Shown here: in pieces, positions 57,140 to 64,000 of the stretch
Numbering within the stretch: the stretch's first letter is position 1
Layout of the letters: each line of letters begins with the position of its first letter
Source: CADEEN01 sp963840805
GTDB taxonomy: Bacteria > Pseudomonadota > Gammaproteobacteria > Burkholderiales > Burkholderiaceae_C
Direction of reading: 5' to 3'
NCBI GenBank assembly: GCA_963840805.1
Contig: CAWJAJ010000011.1
Coordinates: 310,001 to 374,000 of the forward strand
Length of the DNA: 64,000 nucleotides
Notes under the pieces: model-generated
Database searches by the model: none
What the model saw: the letters and a program-made list of their open reading frames with translations, nothing else
Told to the model about the DNA's origin: nothing
Program-made: the position numbers and the translations under genes

Positions 57140-58092
57140 TCGGCGCCGCGCGTTCCCGCCTGCGCCAATGGTGGCAAGCGCGCCACCCGCGCACCGACAG
57201 CTGGACGCTGACCCAGCGCAACATCTACATCGTCCCCACCGGCGCGGGTTTCGTGTTCGCACTGGTGTTGGTGGTGATGCTGGTGGCGGCGATCAACTAC
57301 CAGTTGAACCTCGGCTACGTACTGACGTTCCTGCTCGCGGGCGCGGGTTTCGTGTCGATGCACCTGACGCACAACACGCTGCGCGGGCTGACCCTGCACC
57401 TGAAGCCACCGCAGCCCGGGTTTGCCGGCGAGGCGCTGGCGCTCGAGGTCGTGCTGACCAGCCCGAACCGCCTGCAGCACGGCGTCGGCATCGGCTTCGA
57501 AGACCACGGCGACCGCAGCCATGACGTGTTCGTCGACGTGCCCGCCGGTGGCCAGGTCAGCGCGCACCTGGCGTTCGTGCCGCCGCACCGCGGCCTGCAC
57601 GACGTGCCGACGCTGCGTGCCGAGACCCGCTATCCGTTCGGCCTGTTCCGCGCCTGGACCGTGTGGCGCCCGGCGGCGCGCGTGCTGGCCTGGCCGGCAC
57701 CCGAACGGCCGATGGCACCACTGCCGGCCGCGCCGTCGGCAGCCGGCGAAACGGCGCAGCGCCGGCCGAGCGAAAGCGGCGAGTTCGAAGGCGTGCGCGC
57801 GTACCGCCGTGGTGACGCATTGAAGCGTGTGGTCTGGAAGAAGGCCGCGCGCACCGGTGAACTGGTCAGCCGCGACACCAGCAGCGCGCTGCAGCAGCAG
57901 TTGTGGCTCGACTGGCAACTGGCGCAACTGCCCGGCACCGAGCCGCGCCTGTCGCGGCTCGCGGCCTGGGTGCTGGCCGCCGAAGCGGCCGGCGTCGCGC
58001 ATGGCCTGCGCCTGCCGGGCGTCGAGATCGCGCCCGGCAGCGGCGCGGCGCAGCGGCGGCGCAGTCTCGACGCGTTGGCGTTGTGGTCATGA
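57136..58092 (+). CDS. DUF58 domain-containing membrane protein
   Basis: A protein of 318 residues encoded with MoxR. Two hydrophobic helices (about 34-54 and 57-76) follow a basic start. The DUF58 signature is clear: GEFEGVRAYRRGDALKRVVWKKAART, with YxxGD and the basic K/R-W pair. The C-terminal part has a VWA-like fold remnant (LWLDWQLAQLPGTEPRLSRLA). It starts with a GTG that overlaps the moxR stop (GTGA) and ends overlapping the transglutaminase gene (ATGA). The role is unknown beyond the MoxR association. Confidence 0.92.
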
Positions 58093-60233
58093 GCAGCCCT
58101 CACCCCATCCCTCTCCCGCCGGCGGGCAAGGGCGCACGCGCCGCTCCCTCGCCCCTGTACTCGGGGGAGAGGGTCGGGGTGAGGGGGAATGCACCCTGGC
58201 TGCCGCGCTGGCCCGGCTGGGCGCACCTGCCGCGCGACGCGCGCGACGTGCTGTTCCTGCTGGCGGTGATCGGCTGGACGCTGGCACCGCACTTCGCCCA
58301 CTTGCCGGCCTGGGTGCCGGCGCTGACCGCGGCGGTGATCCTGTGGCGCGCGTGGCTGGCCGTGGCCAACGCCGCGTTGCCTGGGCGCTGGCCGTTGATC
58401 GCGGTGCTGCTGCTGGCGGCGGCACTGACGTTCTGGAGCCATCGCACGCTGCTCGGCAAGGATGCCGGCGTGACGCTGCTGGTGGTGCTGATGGTGTTGA
58501 AGACGCTCGAGTTGCGCGCGCGGCGCGACGCGCTGGTGGTGTTCTTCCTCGGCTTCTTCATCGTCCTCACCAACTTCCTGTACTCGCAGACGCTGGCGGT
58601 GGCGGCGGCGATGCTGGTCTCGGTGTGGGGCCTGCTCGCGGCGCTGGTGCTGGCGCACATGCCGGTCGGCCGGCCGCCGCTGGCGCGCGCCGGCGCGGTG
58701 GCCGCCAAGGCAGCGTTGCTCGGCGCGCCGATCATGGTCGTGCTGTTCATGCTGTTTCCGCGCCTCGCGCCCCTGTGGGCCGTGCCGCAGGACACGCTGG
58801 CCAAGACCGGCTTGTCGGGCAGCCTGCGCATGGGTGGCATTGCCGAACTGGCGATCGACGACAGCATTGCCTTTCGCGTGCGCTTTGCCGGCGGCGCGCG
58901 GCCGCCCCCTGGGGCGCTCTACTGGCGCGGCCCGGTGCTGTCGCGCTTCGACGGCGTCGAGTGGAGTCGGATCGAGCCCGCCTATGCCGGCGGCGCCGGC
59001 CGCGGTTCGCAACTGCGCGTGCGGGGCGCGGCCTTGGCCTACGAGATGACGCTCGAGCCGAGTCGGCTGCCGCTGCTGCCGCTGCTCGAGGCCACGCCGG
59101 CCAGCGATGGCGATGCACCGCGCATCGACGGTCTGCGCGCCTTCCTGCGCAGCGACCTGCAATGGATGACCGAGCGCGCCGTCACCGACCGCGTGCGGCT
59201 GACGGCCCGCGCCTACCTCGATCACCGCCACGGCCCGCAGGACGAGTCGCTGTCTTTGCGCGACTACATCGAGTTGCCGGCCGGCTTCAACCCGCGCACG
59301 CTGGCCTGGGCCCAGGCATTGCGCAACGACCCGCGTTACGCCGACGCCGCGCCCGAGCAGTTGGTACAGGCCGTGATGTCCGTGATCCGCAGCGGCTTCA
59401 CCTACACGCTGACGCCGGGGTCCTACGGCGATGACGACGGCCGCCATGCCGTCGACGAGTTCTGGCTCGACCGCAAGCAGGGCTTCTGCGAACACTTCTC
59501 GACGGCCTTCGTCGTCGTGATGCGAGCGCTCGACATCCCGGCGCGCATCGTCACCGGCTACCAGGGGGCCGACCCGGAGCTTCAGGACGGCTACCACGTG
59601 GTGCGCAACAGCCACGCCCACGCCTGGGCCGAGGTCTGGCTGGCCGGCCGCGGCTGGGTGCGCGTGGACCCGACCGCCGCCGTCGCGCCCGAGCGCGTGG
59701 TGGCCAGCCGGTCGCTGCGGCCACAGCCCGGCGTCGTCGCCGGCGCGATCGCGGCCGTCAACCCGGCGCTGATGGCCCAACTGCGCTCGATTTGGGAACA
59801 GGCCAACAACCGCTGGAACCAGTGGGTGCTCAACTACTCGCGCTCACAGCAGTTCGATCTGCTGGAAAGCATGGGCGTGCGGTCGCCGACCTGGGAGGAC
59901 CTGGCCTACCTGCTGATCGCGCTGCTCAGCGGCGGCAGCCTGGCCGGCGTGGCCTGGGCCTGGTGGGACCGCCACCGCCGCGATCCGTGGCAGCGTCTGC
60001 GCACCCGGCTGCAACGCCGACTGGCGACGCTCGGCATCGCCGCTGAGGCACACGAGCCGCCGCGCGCATTGGCCCAACGCGTGCGGCAGCAGCTGGGCAC
60101 GCGCGGCGAACCGGTGGCAACGCAGCTCGATGCGCTCGACCGCTTGCGCTACGGACGCCGCGCCGCGGCGCGGCCCGATCCGGCGTGGTGGCGTCACTTC
60201 AGCAATGCAATCGCGGCGGCACGGCCGCGATAA
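58089..60233 (+). CDS. Transglutaminase-like membrane protein with DUF3488 region
   Basis: A protein of 714 residues. About six membrane helices (60-240) precede the extracytoplasmic core. The transglutaminase-like domain has the triad Cys467 in KQGFCEHFSTAFVVVMRAL, His511 in SHAHAWAEVWL and Asp527 in GWVRVDPTAAV. A final membrane helix (about 605-625) leads to a cytoplasmic tail. The protein is probably a protease or cross-linking enzyme of the envelope. Residues 3-33 are encoded by a palindromic repeat (58097-58185) not expected in the family; the core family start would be nearer residue 37. It closes the MoxR operon. Confidence 0.9.
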   Translation: MSSPHPIPLPPAGKGARAAPSPLYSGERVGVRGNAPWLPRWPGWAHLPRDARDVLFLLAVIGWTLAPHFAHLPAWVPALTAAVILWRAWLAVANAALPGRWPLIAVLLLAAALTFWSHRTLLGKDAGVTLLVVLMVLKTLELRARRDALVVFFLGFFIVLTNFLYSQTLAVAAAMLVSVWGLLAALVLAHMPVGRPPLARAGAVAAKAALLGAPIMVVLFMLFPRLAPLWAVPQDTLAKTGLSGSLRMGGIAELAIDDSIAFRVRFAGGARPPPGALYWRGPVLSRFDGVEWSRIEPAYAGGAGRGSQLRVRGAALAYEMTLEPSRLPLLPLLEATPASDGDAPRIDGLRAFLRSDLQWMTERAVTDRVRLTARAYLDHRHGPQDESLSLRDYIELPAGFNPRTLAWAQALRNDPRYADAAPEQLVQAVMSVIRSGFTYTLTPGSYGDDDGRHAVDEFWLDRKQGFCEHFSTAFVVVMRALDIPARIVTGYQGADPELQDGYHVVRNSHAHAWAEVWLAGRGWVRVDPTAAVAPERVVASRSLRPQPGVVAGAIAAVNPALMAQLRSIWEQANNRWNQWVLNYSRSQQFDLLESMGVRSPTWEDLAYLLIALLSGGSLAGVAWAWWDRHRRDPWQRLRTRLQRRLATLGIAAEAHEPPRALAQRVRQQLGTRGEPVATQLDALDRLRYGRRAAARPDPAWWRHFSNAIAAARPR
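58097..58185. repeat. Palindromic REP-like repeat inside a coding start
   Basis: Left arm 58097-58117 (CCCTCACCCCATCCCTCTCC...) and right arm 58165-58185 (GGGAGAGGGTCGGGGTGAGG...) are inverted copies matching at 19 of 21 bases. About 47 bases separate them. This TCACCCC...GGGGTGA type is common between genes in many GC-rich bacteria. Here it lies in the 5' coding region of the transglutaminase gene. Confidence 0.88.
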
Positions 60234-60240
60234 TCTGCCC

Positions 60241-61353
60241 ATGCCTGTTCGTTTTCGCCGCGGACGCCCCTGCGCCACGACGGCGCTGGCAGCCGCCCTC
60301 CTGCTGGGGCTCGCCGTCACCGGCCCACGGGCACAGGAAGCGCCGCGCCCGCGGTATCGCATGCCCGCCACCGACAACGCCACCGCGGTGCCCTACGGCG
60401 CCCGAGAGGACGTGCTGCGCTTCGCCGACGACCTGGCCGAACGCCAACCGGACCTCGACGCCGATTGGCTGCGCGCGCAACTGGCGCAGGCGCGCTACGA
60501 ACCTGCGGTCACGCGCCTGATCATGCCGCCGCCGGCCGGCACCGCGAAGAACTGGGCCGCCTACCGCGCCCGCTTCATCGAGCGTGAACGCATCGCCGCC
60601 GGCGTCGCCTTCTGGCGCGCCAACCAGGCCTGGCTGACGCTGGCCGAAGAGCGCTGGGGCGTGCCCCCCGAGTTGATCGTGGGCATCGTCGGCGTCGAGA
60701 CCTTCTACGGTCGCATCATGGGCGGCTTCCGCACCCTCGATGCACTGGCCACGCTGGCCTTCGACTTCCCCAACGGCCGCAGCAACCGCGCGCCGTTCTT
60801 CCGCGAGCAGCTCGAGGAATTGCTGCTGTGGTGCCACCGCGAGGGCCGCGACCCGCAAAGCGTGGTCGGTTCGTTTGCCGGCGCCGTCGGCCTGCCGCAA
60901 TTCATGCCGGGCAGCATCGCCCGCTACGGCGTCGACTTCGACGAAGACGGCCGCATCGACCTGATGAACCCCGCCAACGCCGCCGACGTGATCGGCAGCG
61001 TCGCGCATTACCTGGCCGCCTTCGGCTGGCAGCGCGGCATGCCCACGCACTACCAGGTCGCCGCACCGGTGGCGGTGGTCGACCGCGCCATGCTGCTGGT
61101 GCCGGACATCGTGCCGAGTTTCACGCCCGCCCAGTTCAGCGAGCGCGGCGCCGAGCTCGCGCCCGAAGCAAAGGCACACGACGGCTTGCTGGCCCTGGTC
61201 GAGTTGCAGAACGGTGCGGCCGCACCGAGCTACGTGGCCGGCACGAGCAACTTCTACGCCGTGACACGCTACAACTGGTCGAGCTACTACGCGCTGGCGG
61301 TGATCGAGCTCGGCGCCGCCGTGGGGCGCATCGCCGGCCGCGCTCCGCCCTGA
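60241..61353 (+). CDS. mltB: Lytic murein transglycosylase B
   Basis: A peptidoglycan-cleaving enzyme of 370 residues with a signal peptide (ALAAALLLGLAVTGPRAQ). The slt/MltB-type domain has the catalytic Glu153 in VGIVGVETFYGRIMGGFRTLDALATLAF. Other hallmarks are GSFAGAVGLPQFMPGSIARYGVDFDEDGRIDL and the C-terminal NFYAVTRYNWSSYYALAV. I see no lipobox, so it may be soluble periplasmic. A GATAAT lies six bases before the ATG at 60241, with no ribosome-binding site, which suggests an mRNA with almost no leader. It follows the transglutaminase gene by seven bases. Confidence 0.94.
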   Translation: MPVRFRRGRPCATTALAAALLLGLAVTGPRAQEAPRPRYRMPATDNATAVPYGAREDVLRFADDLAERQPDLDADWLRAQLAQARYEPAVTRLIMPPPAGTAKNWAAYRARFIERERIAAGVAFWRANQAWLTLAEERWGVPPELIVGIVGVETFYGRIMGGFRTLDALATLAFDFPNGRSNRAPFFREQLEELLLWCHREGRDPQSVVGSFAGAVGLPQFMPGSIARYGVDFDEDGRIDLMNPANAADVIGSVAHYLAAFGWQRGMPTHYQVAAPVAVVDRAMLLVPDIVPSFTPAQFSERGAELAPEAKAHDGLLALVELQNGAAAPSYVAGTSNFYAVTRYNWSSYYALAVIELGAAVGRIAGRAPP

Positions 61354-61396
61354 ACCGCGCCGGCGCGCGAGCCGGGGCGGGCCGATCGCTGCGCGT

Positions 61397-61816
61397 TCAG
61401 GTCACCAGCACGCGCAGCCAGTCGGGTAGCGGCGCCGATTTCTGCGCCTTGAAATCGGTCCACACCGTCTTGCTGCCGCCCTCGGCGTAGATCACGCCCG
61501 GGTTGTCGGTGCGCTCGAGGGTGACGTAGGTGTCGAAGCTGGACCGGCCCGGGTTGGTCACGTAGTGCCTGGCCAGCACGTCGCCCGGGAACTCGAGCTG
61601 GCGGATGAAATTGCAGAAGGCATTCACGATCACGCACCCCTGCCCGTCCGGGTTCGGCGGCGCGCCGACCCTGAACAGCCACTCCAGGCGCGTGATCTCG
61701 ATGTAGCGGAAGTAGAGGGTGTTGTTGACGTGGCCCATCGCGTCCATGTCGCCCCAGCGCATCGGGATCACCATTTCGTGGGTCAGCTTCTTGTCGGCGG
61801 GGACATGGAATCGCAT
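61397..61816 (-). CDS. Acyl-CoA thioesterase, 4HBT (hot-dog) family
   Basis: A protein of 139 residues with the hot-dog fold of 4-hydroxybenzoyl-CoA-type thioesterases. The catalytic segment is PMRWGDMDAMGHVNNTLYFRYIEITRLEWL, where the Asp of WGDMDAMGHVNN is the family nucleophile/base. The later VNAFCNFIRQLEFPGD and YVTNPGRSSFDTYVTLE are typical. The substrate acyl-CoA is unknown. Its start lies seven bases after the yceH stop, in an apparent SDR-yceH-thioesterase operon. Confidence 0.92.
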   Translation of the reverse strand: MRFHVPADKKLTHEMVIPMRWGDMDAMGHVNNTLYFRYIEITRLEWLFRVGAPPNPDGQGCVIVNAFCNFIRQLEFPGDVLARHYVTNPGRSSFDTYVTLERTDNPGVIYAEGGSKTVWTDFKAQKSAPLPDWLRVLVT

Positions 61817-61823
61817 GTCGTGC

Positions 61824-62488
61824 TCACTCCTGCTCCAGGCCCAGCTCGCGGTTGAGGCGCTGCACCTGGGCCTGCAACACCTCCATCTGCGCCGCCAGCC
61901 GCGTTTGCTCGGCCTTGAGGGACGCCAATTCGCCGGCCGAAACCGCCCCGGCATCGGCATGGTGCACCGAGCCGGCCTGCGCGGCCGGTGGCAATGACAC
62001 TGTCGCCGCAGAGCAGATGAGCCCAGCGCGCCTCGCGCTCGCCGGGCGCCCGCGGCAGCTTGACCACGCGCGGCGGCTGCTTGGCCGCCAGTTCGTCGAG
62101 GAAGCCCTCGACCGACGAGATGTCGGCGAAGCGGTGCAGCCGCTCGCAGTTCAGCCGCAACTCGGCCGCCGTCTGCGGCCCGCGCAGCATCAGCACCGCC
62201 AGCAGCGCCACCGATTGCGACGGCACGCCGAGCACGCGGCCCGGTGTTGTGCTCGAACTTGACGACGCGACTGCCGCTGCCTTCGAACACCAGGCTCAGC
62301 GACTTCAGGCCGTCGACCGCGGTCAGCACCTCGGCATCGCTGGCCTCGATCACCGGCGCGCGTGCGGTCTTCTGGTTGCAGCCCGCCACCAGCGCGTTGA
62401 GCGACAGCGGGTAGGTGTCGGGAACGGTGTGCTGCTTCTCGACCAGCACGCCGAGCACGCGGGCCTCGAGCGGGGTCAGGGTCCTCAC
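61824..62488 (-). CDS. yceH: YceH family protein, DUF480 (two frameshifts)
   Basis: A conserved protein of unknown function with two winged-helix units, about 220 residues after correction. The GTG at 62488 overlaps the SDR stop. It reads MRTLTPLEARVLGVLVEKQHTVPDTYPLSLNALV, then ACNQKT-like GCNQKTARAPV. After VVKFEHNTG an extra base near 62240 shifts the frame to VLGVPSQSVALLAVLMLRGPQTAAELRLN. A second extra base at 62001 shifts it to VSLPPAAQAGSVHHADAG. The C-terminus is a coiled coil (KAEQTRLAAQMEVLQAQVQRLNRE) ending in LEQE and TGA at 61826-61824. The two indels look like sequence errors. Confidence 0.85.
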
Positions 62489-63267
62489 ACGCCGAACCCG
62501 TCGTCGGCCGCGATCACCGCGCCGTTGACGAAGTGGCTCTCGTTGGCGCACAGCATCATCAGCACCGCATCCAGGTCCTGCGGCTTGCCCACGCGCTTGC
62601 GCGGCAGCATCTGCACCAGCTTCTGGCCGGCCTCGGTCTGCCAGTGGTGGTGGTTGATCTCGGTGTCGATGTAGCCGGGGCAGATGGCGTTGACGTTGAT
62701 GCCGTAGCGGCCCCACTCGAGCGCCATCGCCCGCGTCATGTGCACCACCGCGGCCTTGCTCATCGCGTAGACGCCGATCTGGCTCAACACGCGCAGGCCG
62801 GCCATCGACGCCACGTTGACGATGCGCCCGCCGGTGTAGGTGCCCGGCGCCGCGCCCTTGCTGCGCGCGATCATGCGCTTGGCGACTTCCTGCGCGACGA
62901 AGAACGCGCCGCGCGCGTTGGTGTTCATCACGTAGTCGTAGTCTTCGGGCGTGACGTCGGTGAGCCGCTGCGTGGTGCTGACGCCCGAGTTGTTGACCAG
63001 GATGTCGATCGTGCCCATCTCGGTCTCGGCGTGGGCGATGGCAGCGCGGATGCTGTCGGGGTCGGTGACATCCATGCCGACGACATGTGCATCGCCGTCG
63101 GCGGCCTCGAGCTCGGCGCGCAGCGTCTTCAGGCGTTCGATGCGCCGCGCCGCCAGCACCACCCCGGCACCCGCCGCAGCCAGCGTCCTTGCGAACTGCT
63201 CGCCCAGGCCGCTCGAGGCGCCGGTGATCAGGGCCACGCGGCCCGACAAGTCGATCTGATAGGCCAT
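62485..63267 (-). CDS. SDR family oxidoreductase
   Basis: A short-chain dehydrogenase of 260 residues. The cofactor loop is VALITGASSGLGEQFA (TGASSGLG at 15-22), with ARR at the end of beta-2, suggesting NADP preference. VNNSGVS replaces the usual NNAG. The active site has the Ser of NVASMAGL and the YxxxK of GVYAMSKAAV. The C-terminus ends CANESHFVNGAVIAADDGFGV. The ATG at 63267 is chosen because GGAG lies six bases upstream; longer starts exist at 63279 and 63285. It overlaps yceH. The substrate is unknown. Confidence 0.92.
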   Translation of the reverse strand: MAYQIDLSGRVALITGASSGLGEQFARTLAAAGAGVVLAARRIERLKTLRAELEAADGDAHVVGMDVTDPDSIRAAIAHAETEMGTIDILVNNSGVSTTQRLTDVTPEDYDYVMNTNARGAFFVAQEVAKRMIARSKGAAPGTYTGGRIVNVASMAGLRVLSQIGVYAMSKAAVVHMTRAMALEWGRYGINVNAICPGYIDTEINHHHWQTEAGQKLVQMLPRKRVGKPQDLDAVLMMLCANESHFVNGAVIAADDGFGV

Positions 63268-63347
63268 CTTCTGCTCCATTGGCACCGGTCAAGAACCGCA
63301 TCGGCGCGCGCGTCACATTGTCGCCACTTCACGATATCACGCACTCT

Positions 63348-63353
63348 TAGAAT
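63348..63353 (+). promoter_or_regulatory. Weak -10 candidate for the ETF-ubiquinone oxidoreductase gene
   Basis: TAGAAT lies 41 bases upstream of the ATG. A TTGTCG at 63318-63323 is 24 bases further up, too far for a standard -35. The 110-base divergent gap holds nothing clearer. Confidence 0.25.
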
Positions 63354-63394
63354 CGCCGCCAGTCGTCGACACGAGGCCGGCCCGGCCCATCACC

Positions 63395-64000
63395 ATGACC
63401 CCACAGGAACTGCTTGCCCAGTACGGTCCGCGCGAAGCGATGGAATACGACGTGGTGATCGTCGGCGGTGGCCCCGCCGGCCTGTCCTGCGCGATCCACC
63501 TGAAGCAGCTCGCGGCCTTCGAGGGCAAGGAGATCTCGGTCGTCGTGCTCGAGAAGGGCTCCGAGCCCGGCGCACACATCATTTCGGGCGCGGTGATGGA
63601 TCCGCGTGCGCTGGCCGAGTTGTTCCCCGACTGGCGCGACCGCGGCGCGCCGCTGCACCAGCGCGTGGTGGCCGACGAGGTGCTGTGGCTCACCGAGCAC
63701 GGCGCGCACCGCACGCCCGAGTGGCTGATCCCCGACTGCCTGCACAACGGCGGCAACTACATCATCAGCCTCGGCGCGGTGACGAAGTGGCTCGCCGCCC
63801 AGGCCGAGGAACTCGGTGTCGAGATCTTCCCGGGCTTCACCGCGGCCGAGGTGCTGTTCGGCGACGACGGCGCGGTCAGGGGCGTCGCTACCGGCAACCT
63901 CGGCATCGGCAAGGACGGCCAGCCGCACGATGGCTTCCAGCTCGGCATGGAATTGCACGCGCGCTACACCGTTTTCGCCGAAGGGGCACGCGGCCACCTC
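63395..64000 (+). CDS. Electron transfer flavoprotein-ubiquinone oxidoreductase, N-terminal part
   Basis: A flavoprotein that passes electrons from ETF to ubiquinone during fatty-acid and amino-acid oxidation. Only the first 202 residues are in the window; full-length members have about 550. It starts MTPQELLAQYGPREAMEYDVVIVGGGPAGLSCAIHLKQL, with the FAD loop GGGPAGLS. The segments EKGSEPGAHIISGAVMDPRAL and NYIISLGAVTKWLA match ETF-QO. The iron-sulfur C-terminus is beyond the window edge. It is divergent from the SDR gene. Confidence 0.95.
   Translation, partial: MTPQELLAQYGPREAMEYDVVIVGGGPAGLSCAIHLKQLAAFEGKEISVVVLEKGSEPGAHIISGAVMDPRALAELFPDWRDRGAPLHQRVVADEVLWLTEHGAHRTPEWLIPDCLHNGGNYIISLGAVTKWLAAQAEELGVEIFPGFTAAEVLFGDDGAVRGVATGNLGIGKDGQPHDGFQLGMELHARYTVFAEGARGHL

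Overview
The window is GC-rich bacterial chromosome, almost wholly coding, with housekeeping gene orders typical of Betaproteobacteria, order Burkholderiales (probably the Rubrivivax/Leptothrix/Methylibium side of the order). The supporting arrangements are trxA-rho-rpmE beside a PD-(D/E)XK nuclease gene, pstSCAB-phoUBR, glmM-folP-ftsH-rlmE, carAB-greA, surE-pcm-nlpD-rpoS, and thrS-infC-rpmI-rplT-pheST-ihfA-merR followed by tRNA-Pro. I see no insertion sequence, prophage, CRISPR array or other clear mobile element. The lineage assignment is inference from gene order and protein resemblance.

Layout. 0-5.5 kb: an incomplete recombination/repair nuclease gene, trxA, rho, rpmE and a membrane glycosyltransferase. 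5.5-12.2 kb: the complete phosphate operon pstS-pstC-pstA-pstB-phoU-phoB-phoR on the minus strand, behind a clear Pho box; a divergent fasciclin lipoprotein has its own array of PhoB-type half-sites. 12.8-23.3 kb: glmM, folP, ftsH, rlmE, yhbY, greA and carAB. 23.4-30.7 kb: a GlcG-like protein, a BI-1 family membrane protein, rlmD, the stress block rpoS-nlpD-pcm-surE, and a quinone oxidoreductase. 30.8-33.8 kb: a NarL-type response regulator and membrane histidine kinase. 33.9-42.9 kb: tRNA-Pro and the translation supercluster. 43-46.6 kb: a glycine-zipper lipoprotein, class I fumarase and argG. 46.8-53.7 kb: an accessory-looking block with a MalT-like regulator, a hemerythrin-like protein, three haem-motif proteins and a VOC protein. 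53.9-61.4 kb: an MscS channel, a histone-deacetylase-like hydrolase, a MoxR/DUF58/transglutaminase operon and mltB. 61.4-64 kb: a thioesterase, yceH, an SDR and the start of an ETF-ubiquinone oxidoreductase.

The most interesting signals are regulatory. Upstream of thrS lies a 15-residue leader peptide with four Thr codons, followed by a strong terminator and a possible antiterminator: a textbook attenuator layout on a threonyl-tRNA synthetase gene. Between rplT and pheS a second terminator is overlapped by a 30-codon reading frame that couples rplT to pheS and carries Phe-Phe-Phe in the terminator's T-run. infC appears to start at AUC. The transglutaminase gene begins with a palindromic intergenic-type repeat that is translated.

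A caution runs through the annotation. Many conserved genes (trxA, folP, pcm, the fumarase gene, argG, yceH, a cytochrome c gene, the glycosyltransferase and the repair nuclease) are broken by isolated single-base indels. Several sit in genes expected to be essential, so sequencing or assembly error is much likelier than decay. I annotate these as intact genes with a frameshift.
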